Notes: generated by a model not told the origin, from the letters alone. 27,957 nucleotides of DNA from an uncultured Collinsella sp. (GCA_934617135.1 CAKTUC010000012.1:1-27957); one strand, 5' to 3'. Shown: positions 7,641 to 16,151, counted from the first letter of the stretch. A program made the numbers and translations.

Positions 7641-10600
7641 ATGGTCTCTCGTATCTACGTGGAGAAGAAACCCGGGTTCGACGTCGAGGCTCAGCAGCTC
7701 AAGGGCGAGCTGACCGAGATTCTCGGCATCAAGGGCATCGAGGCCCTGAGGATCATCAACCGCTACGACGTCGAGGGCATCGACGAGGAGCTTTTCCGCT
7801 CCTGCGTGCCGACCGTCTTTAGCGAGCCCCAGGTCGATGTGACCTACGACGAGCTCCCCGCAAGCGATGGCGCCGTCTTTGCCGTCGAATTCCTGCCTGG
7901 CCAGTTTGACCAGCGCGCCGACTCCGCCAGCGAGTGCGTGCAGCTCATCAGCCAGGGCGAGCGCCCCGCCGTGCGCTCCGCCAAGGTCTATATGATCTCG
8001 GGCGCTCTGGACGAAGCCGCCATCGAGGCCATCAAGCACTACGTGGTGAACCCCGTCGAGGCCCGCATCGCCTCGCTCGACCTGCCCGAGACGTTGCACA
8101 TTGAGACCCCCGAGCCCCAGCCCGTCGAAGTGCTCGACGGCTTCCGCGAGCTTGACGAGGCCGGCCTTGCCGCCTTTATTTCCGAGCGCGGTCTTGCCAT
8201 GGACGAGGCGGACATCGCCTTCTGCCAGCAGTACTTCCGCGATGAGGATCGCGACCCCACCATCACCGAGATCCGCGTGATCGACACCTACTGGTCCGAC
8301 CACTGCCGCCACACCACCTTCGGCACCGTCCTGGACGACGTGACGATCGACGACGCCGTGGTGCAGCAGGCCTTCGACCGCTATATGGAGATGCGCCACG
8401 AGCTCGGTCGCGACGCCAAGCCCGTCTGCCTTATGGACATGGGCACCATCGGCGCCAAGTACCTTAAGAAGACCGGCGTCATGACCGATGTCGACGAGTC
8501 CGAGGAGATCAACGCCTGCACCGTCAAGGTGAAGGTCGATGTCGACGGCGAGGACCAGGACTGGCTGTTCCTGTTTAAGAACGAGACCCATAACCACCCG
8601 ACCGAGATCGAGCCCTTCGGCGGTGCCGCCACCTGCGTGGGCGGCGCCATTCGCGACCCGCTCTCGGGCCGCAGCTATGTGTACCAGGCCATGCGTGTCA
8701 CCGGCGCCGGCGACCCCACCGTCCCCGTGTCCGAGACGCTCGAGGGCAAGCTGCCGCAACGCAAGCTCGTGACCACCGCTGCCGCCGGCTACTCCAGCTA
8801 TGGCAACCAGATCGGCCTTGCCACCGGCCAGGTCAACGAGCTCTATCACCCCGGCTACGTGGCCAAGCGCATGGAGGTCGGCGCCGTCGTGGGCGCCACC
8901 CCGGCCAACCACGTGCGCCGCGAGTGCCCCGCCCCCACCGACAAGATCATCCTGCTGGGCGGCCGTACCGGCCGTGACGGCATCGGCGGTGCCACCGGCT
9001 CCTCCAAGACCCAGAACACCGAGTCCATCGAGACCTCGGGCGCCGAGGTCCAGAAGGGCAACGCCCCGGTCGAGCGTAAGCTGCAGCGTCTGTTCCGCCG
9101 CGGCGATGCCTGCCGCCTGATCAAGCGCTGCAACGACTTTGGCGCCGGCGGCGTCTCGGTCGCCGTGGGCGAGCTTGCCGACGGCCTGTATGTCGACCTG
9201 GACACCGTGACCAAGAAGTACGACGGCCTGGACGGCACCGAGCTCGCCATCTCCGAGTCCCAGGAGCGTATGGCCTGCGCCGTCGCCGACGGTGACGTCG
9301 AGGAGTTCATGGGCTACGCCGCCGAGGAGAACCTGGAGGCGACCGTTATCGCCGAGGTTACCGCCGAGCCGCGCATGCGCATGGCCTGGAACGGTGTCGC
9401 CATCGTCGACCTGTCCCGTGAGTTCCTCAACTCCAACGGTGCACCCAAGCACCAGGTCGCCCACGTCTGTGCCCGCAGCGTGTGGCAGCCCAGCTGGGCC
9501 GGCACCACGCTTGCCGAGCGCATGACCTCGCTCGTCACCGACCTCAACGTCGCCTCCAACAAGGGCCTTTCCGAGCGTTTTGACTCCACCATCGGCGCCG
9601 CGACCGTGCTCATGCCCTTTGGCGGCAAGACGCAGCTCACCCCGAGCTCAGCCATGGTTGCCAAGTTCCCCGTGGACGGCGAGACCACCACGGCGAGCGC
9701 CATGGCATGGGGCTTCAACCCCTACCTGATGGAAGCCGACCAGTTTGCGGGCGCCTACCTGTCCGTGGTCGAGTCCATCGCCAAGCTCGTAGCCGCCGGC
9801 TTTGAGCACAAGCGCGCCTACCTCTCCTTCCAGGAGTACTTCGAGCGCCTGCGTACCGAGGCTGAGCGCTGGGGCAAGCCCATGGCAGCAGTACTCGGCG
9901 CCCTCATGGCCCAGGTCGACCTGGGCGCCGGTGCCATCGGCGGCAAGGATTCCATGAGCGGCTCGTTTGAGGACGAGGCCGGCGAGCTCAACGTTCCGCC
10001 GACCCTGATCAGCTTCGCTGTGGCCGTGGGCAAGGCTGCTCGCGCCGTCTCCCCCGAGTTCAAGGGCCTCACGCACCGCGTCGTCCGCATCGCCCCCGCC
10101 ACCTACGGCGAGGACTACCGCCCCGACGCCCAGCAGCTGCTCGCAGCGTTCGACGCCGTCGAGGCGTTCACCGCTACCGGTGACGCCCTGGCCATCTCCA
10201 CGCCCGGCTACGGCTGCGGCGCCGAGAGCCTCTTTAAGATGTGCGTCGGCAACCAGATCGGCATCGAGCTTGCCGAGGATGTGGACGTGGAGAGCCTCTT
10301 CACCCCGCTCTACGGCAGCTTTATCGTCGAGCTCGCCGAGGACGCCGAGCTGCCCGAGGTCGCCGACGGCGTTGTCGTCGAGCCCCTGGGCACCACCGTC
10401 GAGGGTTATGTCATCGATACCGGCTCCGAGGTCATCGAGCTCGCCGAGCTCCAGGAGGCCTGGGAGAGCGGCATCGAGGGCGTCTTTGCCTACCGCAGCG
10501 CCGGCGAGACCGCCGAGGTCGAGACCATCGACTTCCGCGCCAAGGATATCCATGTGTACGGTGGCGCCAAGATCGCCCGCCCGCGTGTGGTCATCCCCGT

Positions 10601-11387
10601 GTTCCCTGGCAACAACTGCGAGTACGACAGCGCCCGCGCCTTCCGCGCCGCCGGCGCCGAGGCCGACACCTTCGTGATCAACAACCTCACGCCCGAGGCC
10701 GTCGCCGAGAGCACCCATGAGCTTGCCCGCCGCATCCGCCAAAGCCAGATCGTCATGATCCCCGGCGGCTTCTCGGGCGGCGACGAGCCCGACGGCTCCG
10801 CCAAGTTCATCACGGCGTTCTTCCGCGCCCCCGAGGTCACCGAGGCCGTCCGCGACCTGCTCAAGGCACGCGATGGCCTGATGCTGGGCATCTGCAACGG
10901 CTTCCAGGCCCTGGTCAAGCTCGGCCTGGTGCCCTACGGTGACATCGTCGATGCCACGCCGGATGCACCTACGCTGACCTTTAACACCATCGGCCGCCAT
11001 CAGAGCCGCCTGGTGCGCACCCGTATCTCGTCCAACCTGTCCCCGTGGCTGTCGCAGTGCAGCCTCGACGACCCCTACACCGTCGCCATCAGCCACGGCG
11101 AGGGCCGCTTTGTCGCCAACGACGAGGTGCTCGCCCAGCTCATCGCCAACGGCCAGGTCGCCACGCAGTACGTGGGCGAGGACGGCAAGCCGAGCATGGA
11201 CCTTTCCGTCAACCCCAACGGCTCCGCACTCGCCATCGAGGGCATCACGAGCCCCGACGGCCGCGTCCTGGGCAAGATGGGCCATGCCGAGCGCCGCGGC
11301 GACAACCTGTACCGCAACGTGCCCGAGCATGTCCCCGGCGATAAGTTCATGCCGATCTTTGAGAGCGGCGTGGCCTACTTCGCTTAA
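7641..11387 (+). CDS. purL: Phosphoribosylformylglycinamidine synthase, single-chain form with glutaminase domain
   Basis: Catalyses the ATP- and glutamine-dependent conversion of FGAR to FGAM, step four of purine synthesis. The 1248 residues form the one-chain enzyme, so separate purS and purQ are not needed. Seen in order: N-terminal PurS-like part; linker with YWSDHCRHTTF near residue 217; first synthetase half with FKNETHNHPTEIEPFGGAA near 312; second half with GAIGGKDSMSG; and from about residue 983 the class I glutaminase domain, opening VFPGNNCEYDSARAF, with nucleophile Cys1085 in GICNGFQ and His1215/Glu1217 in MGHAER. The start at 7641 follows AGGAAGG/CAGG. It is slightly shorter than the ~1300-residue proteobacterial enzyme, as in the Gram-positive long form. 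It stands apart from other pur genes. Confidence 0.97.
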   Translation: MVSRIYVEKKPGFDVEAQQLKGELTEILGIKGIEALRIINRYDVEGIDEELFRSCVPTVFSEPQVDVTYDELPASDGAVFAVEFLPGQFDQRADSASECVQLISQGERPAVRSAKVYMISGALDEAAIEAIKHYVVNPVEARIASLDLPETLHIETPEPQPVEVLDGFRELDEAGLAAFISERGLAMDEADIAFCQQYFRDEDRDPTITEIRVIDTYWSDHCRHTTFGTVLDDVTIDDAVVQQAFDRYMEMRHELGRDAKPVCLMDMGTIGAKYLKKTGVMTDVDESEEINACTVKVKVDVDGEDQDWLFLFKNETHNHPTEIEPFGGAATCVGGAIRDPLSGRSYVYQAMRVTGAGDPTVPVSETLEGKLPQRKLVTTAAAGYSSYGNQIGLATGQVNELYHPGYVAKRMEVGAVVGATPANHVRRECPAPTDKIILLGGRTGRDGIGGATGSSKTQNTESIETSGAEVQKGNAPVERKLQRLFRRGDACRLIKRCNDFGAGGVSVAVGELADGLYVDLDTVTKKYDGLDGTELAISESQERMACAVADGDVEEFMGYAAEENLEATVIAEVTAEPRMRMAWNGVAIVDLSREFLNSNGAPKHQVAHVCARSVWQPSWAGTTLAERMTSLVTDLNVASNKGLSERFDSTIGAATVLMPFGGKTQLTPSSAMVAKFPVDGETTTASAMAWGFNPYLMEADQFAGAYLSVVESIAKLVAAGFEHKRAYLSFQEYFERLRTEAERWGKPMAAVLGALMAQVDLGAGAIGGKDSMSGSFEDEAGELNVPPTLISFAVAVGKAARAVSPEFKGLTHRVVRIAPATYGEDYRPDAQQLLAAFDAVEAFTATGDALAISTPGYGCGAESLFKMCVGNQIGIELAEDVDVESLFTPLYGSFIVELAEDAELPEVADGVVVEPLGTTVEGYVIDTGSEVIELAELQEAWESGIEGVFAYRSAGETAEVETIDFRAKDIHVYGGAKIARPRVVIPVFPGNNCEYDSARAFRAAGAEADTFVINNLTPEAVAESTHELARRIRQSQIVMIPGGFSGGDEPDGSAKFITAFFRAPEVTEAVRDLLKARDGLMLGICNGFQALVKLGLVPYGDIVDATPDAPTLTFNTIGRHQSRLVRTRISSNLSPWLSQCSLDDPYTVAISHGEGRFVANDEVLAQLIANGQVATQYVGEDGKPSMDLSVNPNGSALAIEGITSPDGRVLGKMGHAERRGDNLYRNVPEHVPGDKFMPIFESGVAYFA

Positions 11388-11401
11388 TGCGTCCCATCGG
11401 G

Positions 11402-11407
11402 TACAAT
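11402..11407 (+). promoter_or_regulatory. Candidate -10 box of the EamA gene
   Basis: TACAAT (five of six) lies 15 bases after the purL stop and about 16 bases before the terminator hairpin. Transcription would start near 11414, so the hairpin at 11424 would fall inside the leader of the next gene. No -35 box is evident. Confidence 0.3.
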
Positions 11408-11423
11408 CCCCTCGGGTAACAAC

Positions 11424-11460
11424 ACCCGCCACCGGCACGCCCGGTGGCGGGTTCTTTTTT
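11424..11460 (+). terminator. Rho-independent terminator after purL
   Basis: A perfect 12-bp stem, ACCCGCCACCGG (11424-11435) with CCGGTGGCGGGT (11441-11452), is followed by TCTTTTTT. It begins 37 bases after purL and 26 bases before the next gene. Confidence 0.93.
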
Positions 11461-11485
11461 GCTTCGCGCATACAGGAAGGACATC

Positions 11486-12421
11486 ATGGAAAGCCGCAAG
11501 CCGTATCTCGCCACCCTGCCCGGACTCATCCTGGGCTGCCTCGTCTGCTGCGCGCTCTGGGGGTCGGCTTTTCCCTGCATCAAGATCGGCTACAGCCTCT
11601 TTGGCATTCCCGCGCACGACAGCGCCTCGCAGCTGCTCTTCGCGGGTCTGCGCTTCACCCTTGCCGGCGCGCTCGTCATTGTTGGTATGAGCGCGGCCCA
11701 ACGCCGTCCGCTCGTTCCGCAGGCGCGCGACATCAAACCTATCCTCACGCTGTCGCTCTTCCAGACTATCGGGCAGTACTTCTTTTTCTACCTGGGACTC
11801 TCGCGCGCCAGTGCCATGTCGAGCTCCATCATCGAGGCCAGCGCCAACTTCCTAGCCATCCTCTTTGCCGCCTTGGCGTTTCGCACCGAAAAGCTCGATG
11901 CGGCCAAGGTGCTCGGCTGCGTGCTGGGCTTTGCCGGTGTCGCACTCGTCAACCTTTCTGGCGCAGATGGCACCTTTGGCTTTACGCTCGACGGCGAGGG
12001 CTTTATCCTGGCCTCCACCGTCGCGGGCGCCCTTTCGACCTGCTTGATCGGCGTCTTCTCGCGCGAGCACGACGGCGTGTTGCTTGCCGGCTGGCAGTTC
12101 TTGGTCGGCGGCCTCGTCCTCACCATGATCGGCTTTTTGATGGGCGGTGTGCTCTCCCCCACGGCAATCGCCCCCGCCATCGCGCTCATCATCTACATGG
12201 CGCTTATCTCCGCGGTCGCCTACTCGCTGTGGTCGCGCCTGCTTGCCGTCAACCCCGTCAGCCGCGTTTCGGTCTTTGGCTTTATGAACCCGGTCTTTGG
12301 CGTGCTGCTGAGCGCGCTGCTGCTCGGCGAGGGCGCTGGCACGAGCCCCGTTACCGTCATCGTTGCCCTGCTGTTGGTCTGCGGCGGCATCATCATCGTC
12401 AACAAACCAAAAAAGGCCTAA
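11486..12421 (+). CDS. EamA/RhaT-family (DMT) membrane transporter
   Basis: A 311-residue protein with about ten hydrophobic segments in two homologous halves, as in drug/metabolite transporters of the EamA family. The first helix holds LVCCALWGSAFPCIKIGY, where the W-G-S/A-x-F-P pattern is typical of the first EamA repeat. The second half has SAVAYSLWSRLLAVNPVSR and FGFMNPVFGVLLSALLLGE, the matching family signature (P followed by G and E in the eighth to ninth helix). The ATG at 11486 follows AGGAAGG. Members export amino acids, purines or other metabolites; the substrate here is not evident, and adjacency to purL alone is weak evidence for a purine. Confidence 0.9.
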   Translation: MESRKPYLATLPGLILGCLVCCALWGSAFPCIKIGYSLFGIPAHDSASQLLFAGLRFTLAGALVIVGMSAAQRRPLVPQARDIKPILTLSLFQTIGQYFFFYLGLSRASAMSSSIIEASANFLAILFAALAFRTEKLDAAKVLGCVLGFAGVALVNLSGADGTFGFTLDGEGFILASTVAGALSTCLIGVFSREHDGVLLAGWQFLVGGLVLTMIGFLMGGVLSPTAIAPAIALIIYMALISAVAYSLWSRLLAVNPVSRVSVFGFMNPVFGVLLSALLLGEGAGTSPVTVIVALLLVCGGIIIVNKPKKA

Positions 12422-12487
12422 CGAACTGCCCTTATTTAGCAGAGGAGATTCACATACTTTAGTTTAATGGAGTACATCGGTGAGCTG

Positions 12488-12521
12488 AGGGGCGCCACGC
12501 ACGCCAGCGTTCGCCCCTATT
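12488..12521 (+). terminator. Weak terminator-like hairpin between converging genes
   Basis: AGGGGCG (12488-12494) pairs with CGCCCCT (12512-12518), with a 17-base loop and ATTT after it on the plus strand. It sits between the EamA gene and the converging GGDEF gene; the minus-strand side has no T-run. Confidence 0.4.
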
Positions 12522-12522
12522 T

Positions 12523-13665
12523 CTAACGTATCTGAACGCCGGCTTTCTTTTTCTCGGCCTTGACGCGGTAGAGCTCCGCATCGGCAGCGCGAAGTAAGTC
12601 TTGCCAGGTATCAACACTATCGCCGACCCGCGCGTAACCGATGGACATCCGCAATGCATACGGCACCTCGGCACGAGCGAGCTCGTCGTTAATCGCCGAA
12701 CACAGGTCCATGATGTCCTGCTCCGCTGCTGCCTTTTGAAGCACCACGAACTCATCGCCGCCATAACGTGCGATAAAGCCACCAGACGCCGAACAGACCT
12801 CTTTGAGCGTAGCAGATACGACCTGGAGGGCATGGTCGCCCTCCACATGTCCATAGCGATCGTTAATCTGCTTAAAGCCGTCGGCGTCCATCATAAGCAG
12901 ATACACATCTTCGGCCTGATCCACATTTGAGAACAGCGACAGCATATAGGTCTCAAAACGGTTGCGATTGTTGAGGCCAGTCAACGGGTCGGTCGAGATC
13001 AGCTGCTCCTGGTAGATGATGTAGAGCAGCAGGATGCTCAGCGTTATACCGACGCAAAGGCCCGGTACCGAAAACAAAATCTGGAAGGTACCGCCCACCA
13101 GAGCGGGAACCGCAAAAAAGGCGAGGGTGCGATAAATGGCCTTCTTTTGCAGGCTTTCGACTTTTCGAGCCTGAATAAAGGCATGCAAGGACGTATATAT
13201 AACGTAGCAGTAGCTCACGATAGGCTGAATCATATAAAGCGCTCCGCGACGATATACGCCCTGCGCATCGATATAGAACATAGTGTGCGTCCAGTAGCTG
13301 GTAAATGCCAGCACGACCACCAATGCGGTTGGCAACGTTAAAAGTACCACCCTGTAGGGCGTGGTCAGGAGCCGTGAGCCCTGCATCGTCTCGGAATAGA
13401 AAAACCAAATGAGGCACGCGATGGCGAACAGCGAAAACGAAACCGCGTTGGAAATCCAGTTGGCCGTGATGCCTACAGGAGTGCTCACGCCGTCCGAGAG
13501 CGTCCAAATCATATCGAAGAAAATGTAGGCAGCAGACGTATAGCCCAGCATGCTAAACAAAAGTTGCTGGGTGCTCGAGAACAAGGAGCGGCGGCTTCGT
13601 GCGGCAAGCCCGATAAGAATAATCATGCACAGCAGGAATATCTCGATCTTGAGTGCCTTAACCAC
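12523..13665 (-). CDS. Membrane-bound diguanylate cyclase (GGDEF domain)
   Basis: A 380-residue protein predicted to make cyclic di-GMP from two GTP. About 200 N-terminal residues form a run of hydrophobic helices of no recognised sensor family; the C-terminal part is a GGDEF domain with metal-binding Asp in LLMMDADGFKQINDRYGH, and an intact active-site GGDEF at residues 302-306 (RYGGDEFVVLQ). The usual inhibitory RxxD motif, nine residues before GGDEF, is absent: the aligned stretch is ASGGFIARY, so feedback by the product at the I-site is not expected. The start is GTG at 13665 behind AAGGGA at slightly long spacing. No EAL or HD-GYP partner lies in the window. Confidence 0.92.
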   Translation of the reverse strand: MVKALKIEIFLLCMIILIGLAARSRRSLFSSTQQLLFSMLGYTSAAYIFFDMIWTLSDGVSTPVGITANWISNAVSFSLFAIACLIWFFYSETMQGSRLLTTPYRVVLLTLPTALVVVLAFTSYWTHTMFYIDAQGVYRRGALYMIQPIVSYCYVIYTSLHAFIQARKVESLQKKAIYRTLAFFAVPALVGGTFQILFSVPGLCVGITLSILLLYIIYQEQLISTDPLTGLNNRNRFETYMLSLFSNVDQAEDVYLLMMDADGFKQINDRYGHVEGDHALQVVSATLKEVCSASGGFIARYGGDEFVVLQKAAAEQDIMDLCSAINDELARAEVPYALRMSIGYARVGDSVDTWQDLLRAADAELYRVKAEKKKAGVQIR

Positions 13666-13755
13666 TAGACGTCATCCCTTCAATATCCAAGTGGTCAGAA
13701 TCGCCCGAATCGTGTCTGGGCAACAAACACCCCCTACTCCGCAGGGGTAATGGGA

Positions 13756-13764
13756 ATAATAGCA
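13756..13764 (-). promoter_or_regulatory. Candidate extended -10 of the GGDEF gene
   Basis: On the minus strand TGC-TATTAT (13764 to 13756) is a good extended -10, with a weak TTGCAG 19 bases upstream (13786 to 13781). The leader to the GTG is about 85 bases and contains an ACCCC/GGGGT stem. Confidence 0.4.
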
Positions 13765-13808
13765 GAGCGCCCGAACGTTACTGCAAGATAGCTTTCGTTC
13801 GGACGCTC
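13765..13808. promoter_or_regulatory. Interrupted inverted repeat between kdgT and the GGDEF gene
   Basis: GAGCG (13765-13769) and CCGAACG (13771-13777) pair with CGTTCGG (13796-13802) and CGCTC (13804-13808), with one mismatch and an 18-base loop. It lies 45 bases past the kdgT stop and directly abuts the GGDEF -10 element, so it may be a kdgT terminator without a good T-run, or an operator over the GGDEF promoter. Confidence 0.4.
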
Positions 13809-13853
13809 GAACGGCGCGAATTGCACGCCGGAATCTATTATCGGCAACGGCCG

Positions 13854-14876
13854 TTACTCACCGGCGATATCGGTTGCGACAGCCTCCTCGATGGCCTCGA
13901 CACCGGCGGGCGACAGATCCTCTTTGCCGTGGCAGAACTTCTTATCGACCCAGCCGGTCAGAATCGGGGCCATGATTGCCGTGATGATGACGGCGGTGGC
14001 AATCTGCGCATACGCGGTGGGCGCAAGCTCGGCATAGCGCGGGGCGACCTCGGCGAGGGCGACCGGCGTGGTCATAGCCGTGCCGGCAATGGTGGAGCAT
14101 GCCACGGCAGCCTTGCCGTTACCACCGCACAGGCGCTCAAAGGCAAAGGTGATGGGGCCGACGATAAAGAGGGTGATGAGGCCCAGCAGGATGCCCGAGA
14201 TGCCGCCGGTGATGAAGCTCGACAGGCTCATGGACGCACCGAGCTGAAAACCGATAACGGCAATTGCGGGATTGGTGCCGGGGACCAGCAGGTTCTTGAT
14301 GAACGGGAACAGGTTGCCCAAAACCATGCCGATAACGAGCGGCAGGATAGATCCGATGATGGTGCCGACGGGGATGTTGGCGAGGCCCGAGACACCGAGG
14401 ATGATCATGGTGACGGCGGGGCCGGCCGTAAAGAACAGGATACCGACGGCGCCCTGCTCGGACTCATCGCCGAACTCGCCCATGATGCCCGTATAGAGCG
14501 CCATGTTGCAAAACGTGATGCCGCCGATGATGGACACGGAGCTCAGGCCCAGGAAGTTGTCGTTAAAGAAATACGCGACGCCCAGGCCCAACGCGGCTGC
14601 CACCACAAGCTTAGGGACCAGCACGACGATACCGGTCTTGATGGCGCCCGGCGTGGACTTAAAGCTAATGCCGGCGCCCACGAAGAGCAGGATCGCAGCG
14701 ACGATGGTATTGGAGCCACCGCGGCAGGCAGCCGTAAAGAAGCCGCCGATCTCAAAGACCTGCGGACAGAAAGTGTTGAGCAAAAGGCCAACGATCATGG
14801 GATAGATCATGATGTCGCCCGGGATACGCGGTACCTTGAATTTCTTTTGCTCGTTGGCGGTTGCTTCCTGTGCCAT
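13854..14876 (-). CDS. kdgT: 2-keto-3-deoxygluconate permease (KdgT family)
   Basis: A 340-residue membrane protein of the KDGT family, which takes up 2-keto-3-deoxygluconate, a breakdown product of pectin and uronic acids, with protons. The N-terminus VPRIPGDIMIYPMIVGLLLNT, the segment GPAVTMIILGVSGLAN and the C-terminal half with CSTIAGTAMTTPVALAEVAP follow the E. coli KdgT pattern as I remember it. About ten hydrophobic segments are visible. I start at the ATG at 14874-14876, which has GGGGG upstream; the longer frame to 14906 has no ribosome site. No KDG kinase or aldolase genes are beside it, so the substrate may be another acid of the same family. Confidence 0.88.
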   Translation of the reverse strand: MAQEATANEQKKFKVPRIPGDIMIYPMIVGLLLNTFCPQVFEIGGFFTAACRGGSNTIVAAILLFVGAGISFKSTPGAIKTGIVVLVPKLVVAAALGLGVAYFFNDNFLGLSSVSIIGGITFCNMALYTGIMGEFGDESEQGAVGILFFTAGPAVTMIILGVSGLANIPVGTIIGSILPLVIGMVLGNLFPFIKNLLVPGTNPAIAVIGFQLGASMSLSSFITGGISGILLGLITLFIVGPITFAFERLCGGNGKAAVACSTIAGTAMTTPVALAEVAPRYAELAPTAYAQIATAVIITAIMAPILTGWVDKKFCHGKEDLSPAGVEAIEEAVATDIAGE

Positions 14877-14919
14877 GAAACCCCCATTTCCGTTGACGAG
14901 GCACAAAAGCCCACGTCAC

Positions 14920-14937
14920 ACTTTGCTACAGTAAAGT
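14920..14937. promoter_or_regulatory. Operator-like palindrome upstream of kdgT
   Basis: An 18-bp imperfect palindrome, ACTTTGCTACAGTAAAGT, reads the same on both strands at 14 of 18 positions. It lies 44 bases before the kdgT ATG, where a repressor of a sugar-acid permease would bind. No regulator gene is adjacent. Confidence 0.35.
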
Positions 14938-15018
14938 CTGAACATGGTACCAGAAGAAGCAGACCGGCTCGGTGAGAAATTCAATTCGTTGGGCCGGAAC
15001 GCCAAACGTGCCCAGCTC

Positions 15019-15342
15019 TTATATGAGGCTCAAGACGATATAGAGCACGATGCCCGAGACGCAGCACCACAACATCGACTTTGTCTTAATTGCCACCGCC
15101 ACGACGCCGGCGGCCGCAATCCAGGGAACCAAGGCAGGCCAGAGTCCCGCGTCGAACGCGCCGGGGCTCACCAAGTCGTTGGCGACCAGCGCGGCAAAGG
15201 CAGCGGGCGGGATATAACCCAGGGCCTCGGTAACGCGGGGCGAGAGCGTTCGTCCACGCAAGGCAAACGCCGGCGCGATGCGGAAGAACGCGATGGCAGC
15301 CCATGACGACAGCCACAGGACCAAGAACTCGTTAACGGGCAT
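15019..15342 (-). CDS. azlD: Branched-chain amino-acid exporter small subunit AzlD
   Basis: A 107-residue protein with about four hydrophobic helices, the size and pattern of AzlD. The features FLVLWLSSWAAIAFFRIAP and GYIPPAAFAALVANDL are typical of the family. AzlD pairs with AzlC to export branched-chain amino acids or their analogues. I choose the ATG at 15342, nine bases after GGAAGGGG; it overlaps the end of azlC by 11 bp, which indicates translational coupling. An alternative ATG at 15360 has a poorer ribosome site. Confidence 0.88.
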   Translation of the reverse strand: MPVNEFLVLWLSSWAAIAFFRIAPAFALRGRTLSPRVTEALGYIPPAAFAALVANDLVSPGAFDAGLWPALVPWIAAAGVVAVAIKTKSMLWCCVSGIVLYIVLSLI

Positions 15343-16024
15343 CGCGGGCACCCCTTCCATCCGTAAGGGCATCGCACGCGAGCGCCACGGCAACACCGAC
15401 GAGCACGCTCACCGGCACAGCGACATTCGTCCACCCAAAAAACTTGCATATAGCGACGGATGCCGCAGCCAAAACGGCGGCCACGACATTGCCGCGCGAC
15501 AATCGCTGCGAAAAGAGCAGGCAGATAAAGAGCGAGGTGCAGACAAAACCTGCAATAGCGGTGGGAACATCGATGACGGCGCCGACAACGGCGCCCATCG
15601 TGCATGAGACGCCCCACGTTGCGATGAGGATCACGTTGAGCACAAAGGACTCGCGCGGGCCCCAGTCATCCCCCTCGACCAACTTGGCTAGCGAGATGCC
15701 GTACGCCTCTTCGGTGAGCGTCGCGGCAACCGCCAGCGTTTGACGCTTCGAGGCACCCGTCAGATACGGTGCGATCGACGCCGAATAAAGTGCAAAGCGT
15801 GAGGAGATCGCGGCGACGCTTGCGACAATCGATGCCGCCGGGACGCCCGCCAGCCACAGGTTGCAGATCATGAACTGCCCGCTGCCCGTCACGAACGTGC
15901 TACTCAAGGCAAAGACCATCCAGGGTTCCATTCCCGTCTGCGCCATAATCATTCCGCACGGCGCGCCTATCGCAACATAGGTAAGCATCACCGGCCAAAC
16001 GGTTTTAACAATTCTGAGCACCAT
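15332..16024 (-). CDS. azlC: Branched-chain amino-acid exporter large subunit AzlC
   Basis: A 230-residue membrane protein of the AzlC family. Visible family features are the opening TVWPVMLTYVAIGAPCG, then FVTGSGQFM with the conserved glycines, the SRFALYSASIAPYL region and LTEEAYGI. It forms the exporter with AzlD downstream. The ATG at 16022-16024 follows AAGGA at five bases; an in-frame extension to 16117 lacks a ribosome site and covers the promoter region. It is divergent from the HD-domain gene. With the liv uptake genes at the left of the window the cell has both directions of branched-chain amino-acid transport. Confidence 0.9.
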   Translation of the reverse strand: MVLRIVKTVWPVMLTYVAIGAPCGMIMAQTGMEPWMVFALSSTFVTGSGQFMICNLWLAGVPAASIVASVAAISSRFALYSASIAPYLTGASKRQTLAVAATLTEEAYGISLAKLVEGDDWGPRESFVLNVILIATWGVSCTMGAVVGAVIDVPTAIAGFVCTSLFICLLFSQRLSRGNVVAAVLAAASVAICKFFGWTNVAVPVSVLVGVAVALACDALTDGRGARDAR

Positions 16025-16076
16025 AACGTTCCTTATTCCGACAAGGCATCCGAGCCGCATGTAACGGTGCGGCAGA

Positions 16077-16082
16077 ATTATC
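16077..16082 (-). promoter_or_regulatory. Candidate -10 box of azlCD
   Basis: GATAAT on the minus strand (five of six consensus bases) stands 52 bases before the azlC ATG. It lies back to back with the -10 of the divergent HD-domain gene. Confidence 0.4.
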
Positions 16083-16105
16083 GTCCGACGGCAGCCGAGT
16101 TCACC

Positions 16106-16111
16106 TACAAT
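16106..16111 (+). promoter_or_regulatory. Candidate -10 box of the HD-domain gene
   Basis: TACAAT (five of six) stands 40 bases before the ATG of the HD-domain gene. The -35 region would overlap the azlCD promoter. Confidence 0.4.
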
Positions 16112-16151
16112 TGCCACCGAATCGAAAGATACAACTTTTTAGGAAGTCATT

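Noticed and set aside
7623..11471. Two ~610-residue open frames on the minus strand opposite purL
   Set aside because: Same codon-bias mirror effect; low-complexity Gly/Ala/Leu/Asp products with no ribosome site, opposite a certain gene.
11110..12462. 450-residue frame crossing the purL end, terminator and EamA gene
   Set aside because: It runs through a strong terminator and is out of frame with two certain genes.
13821..14975. 384-residue plus-strand frame opposite kdgT
   Set aside because: Highly charged, repetitive Asp/Gly/Arg product typical of the antisense of a membrane-protein gene; no start site.
16025..16117. N-terminal extension of azlC
   Set aside because: No ribosome site; the segment covers the divergent promoters, while the ATG at 16024 has AAGGA at ideal spacing.
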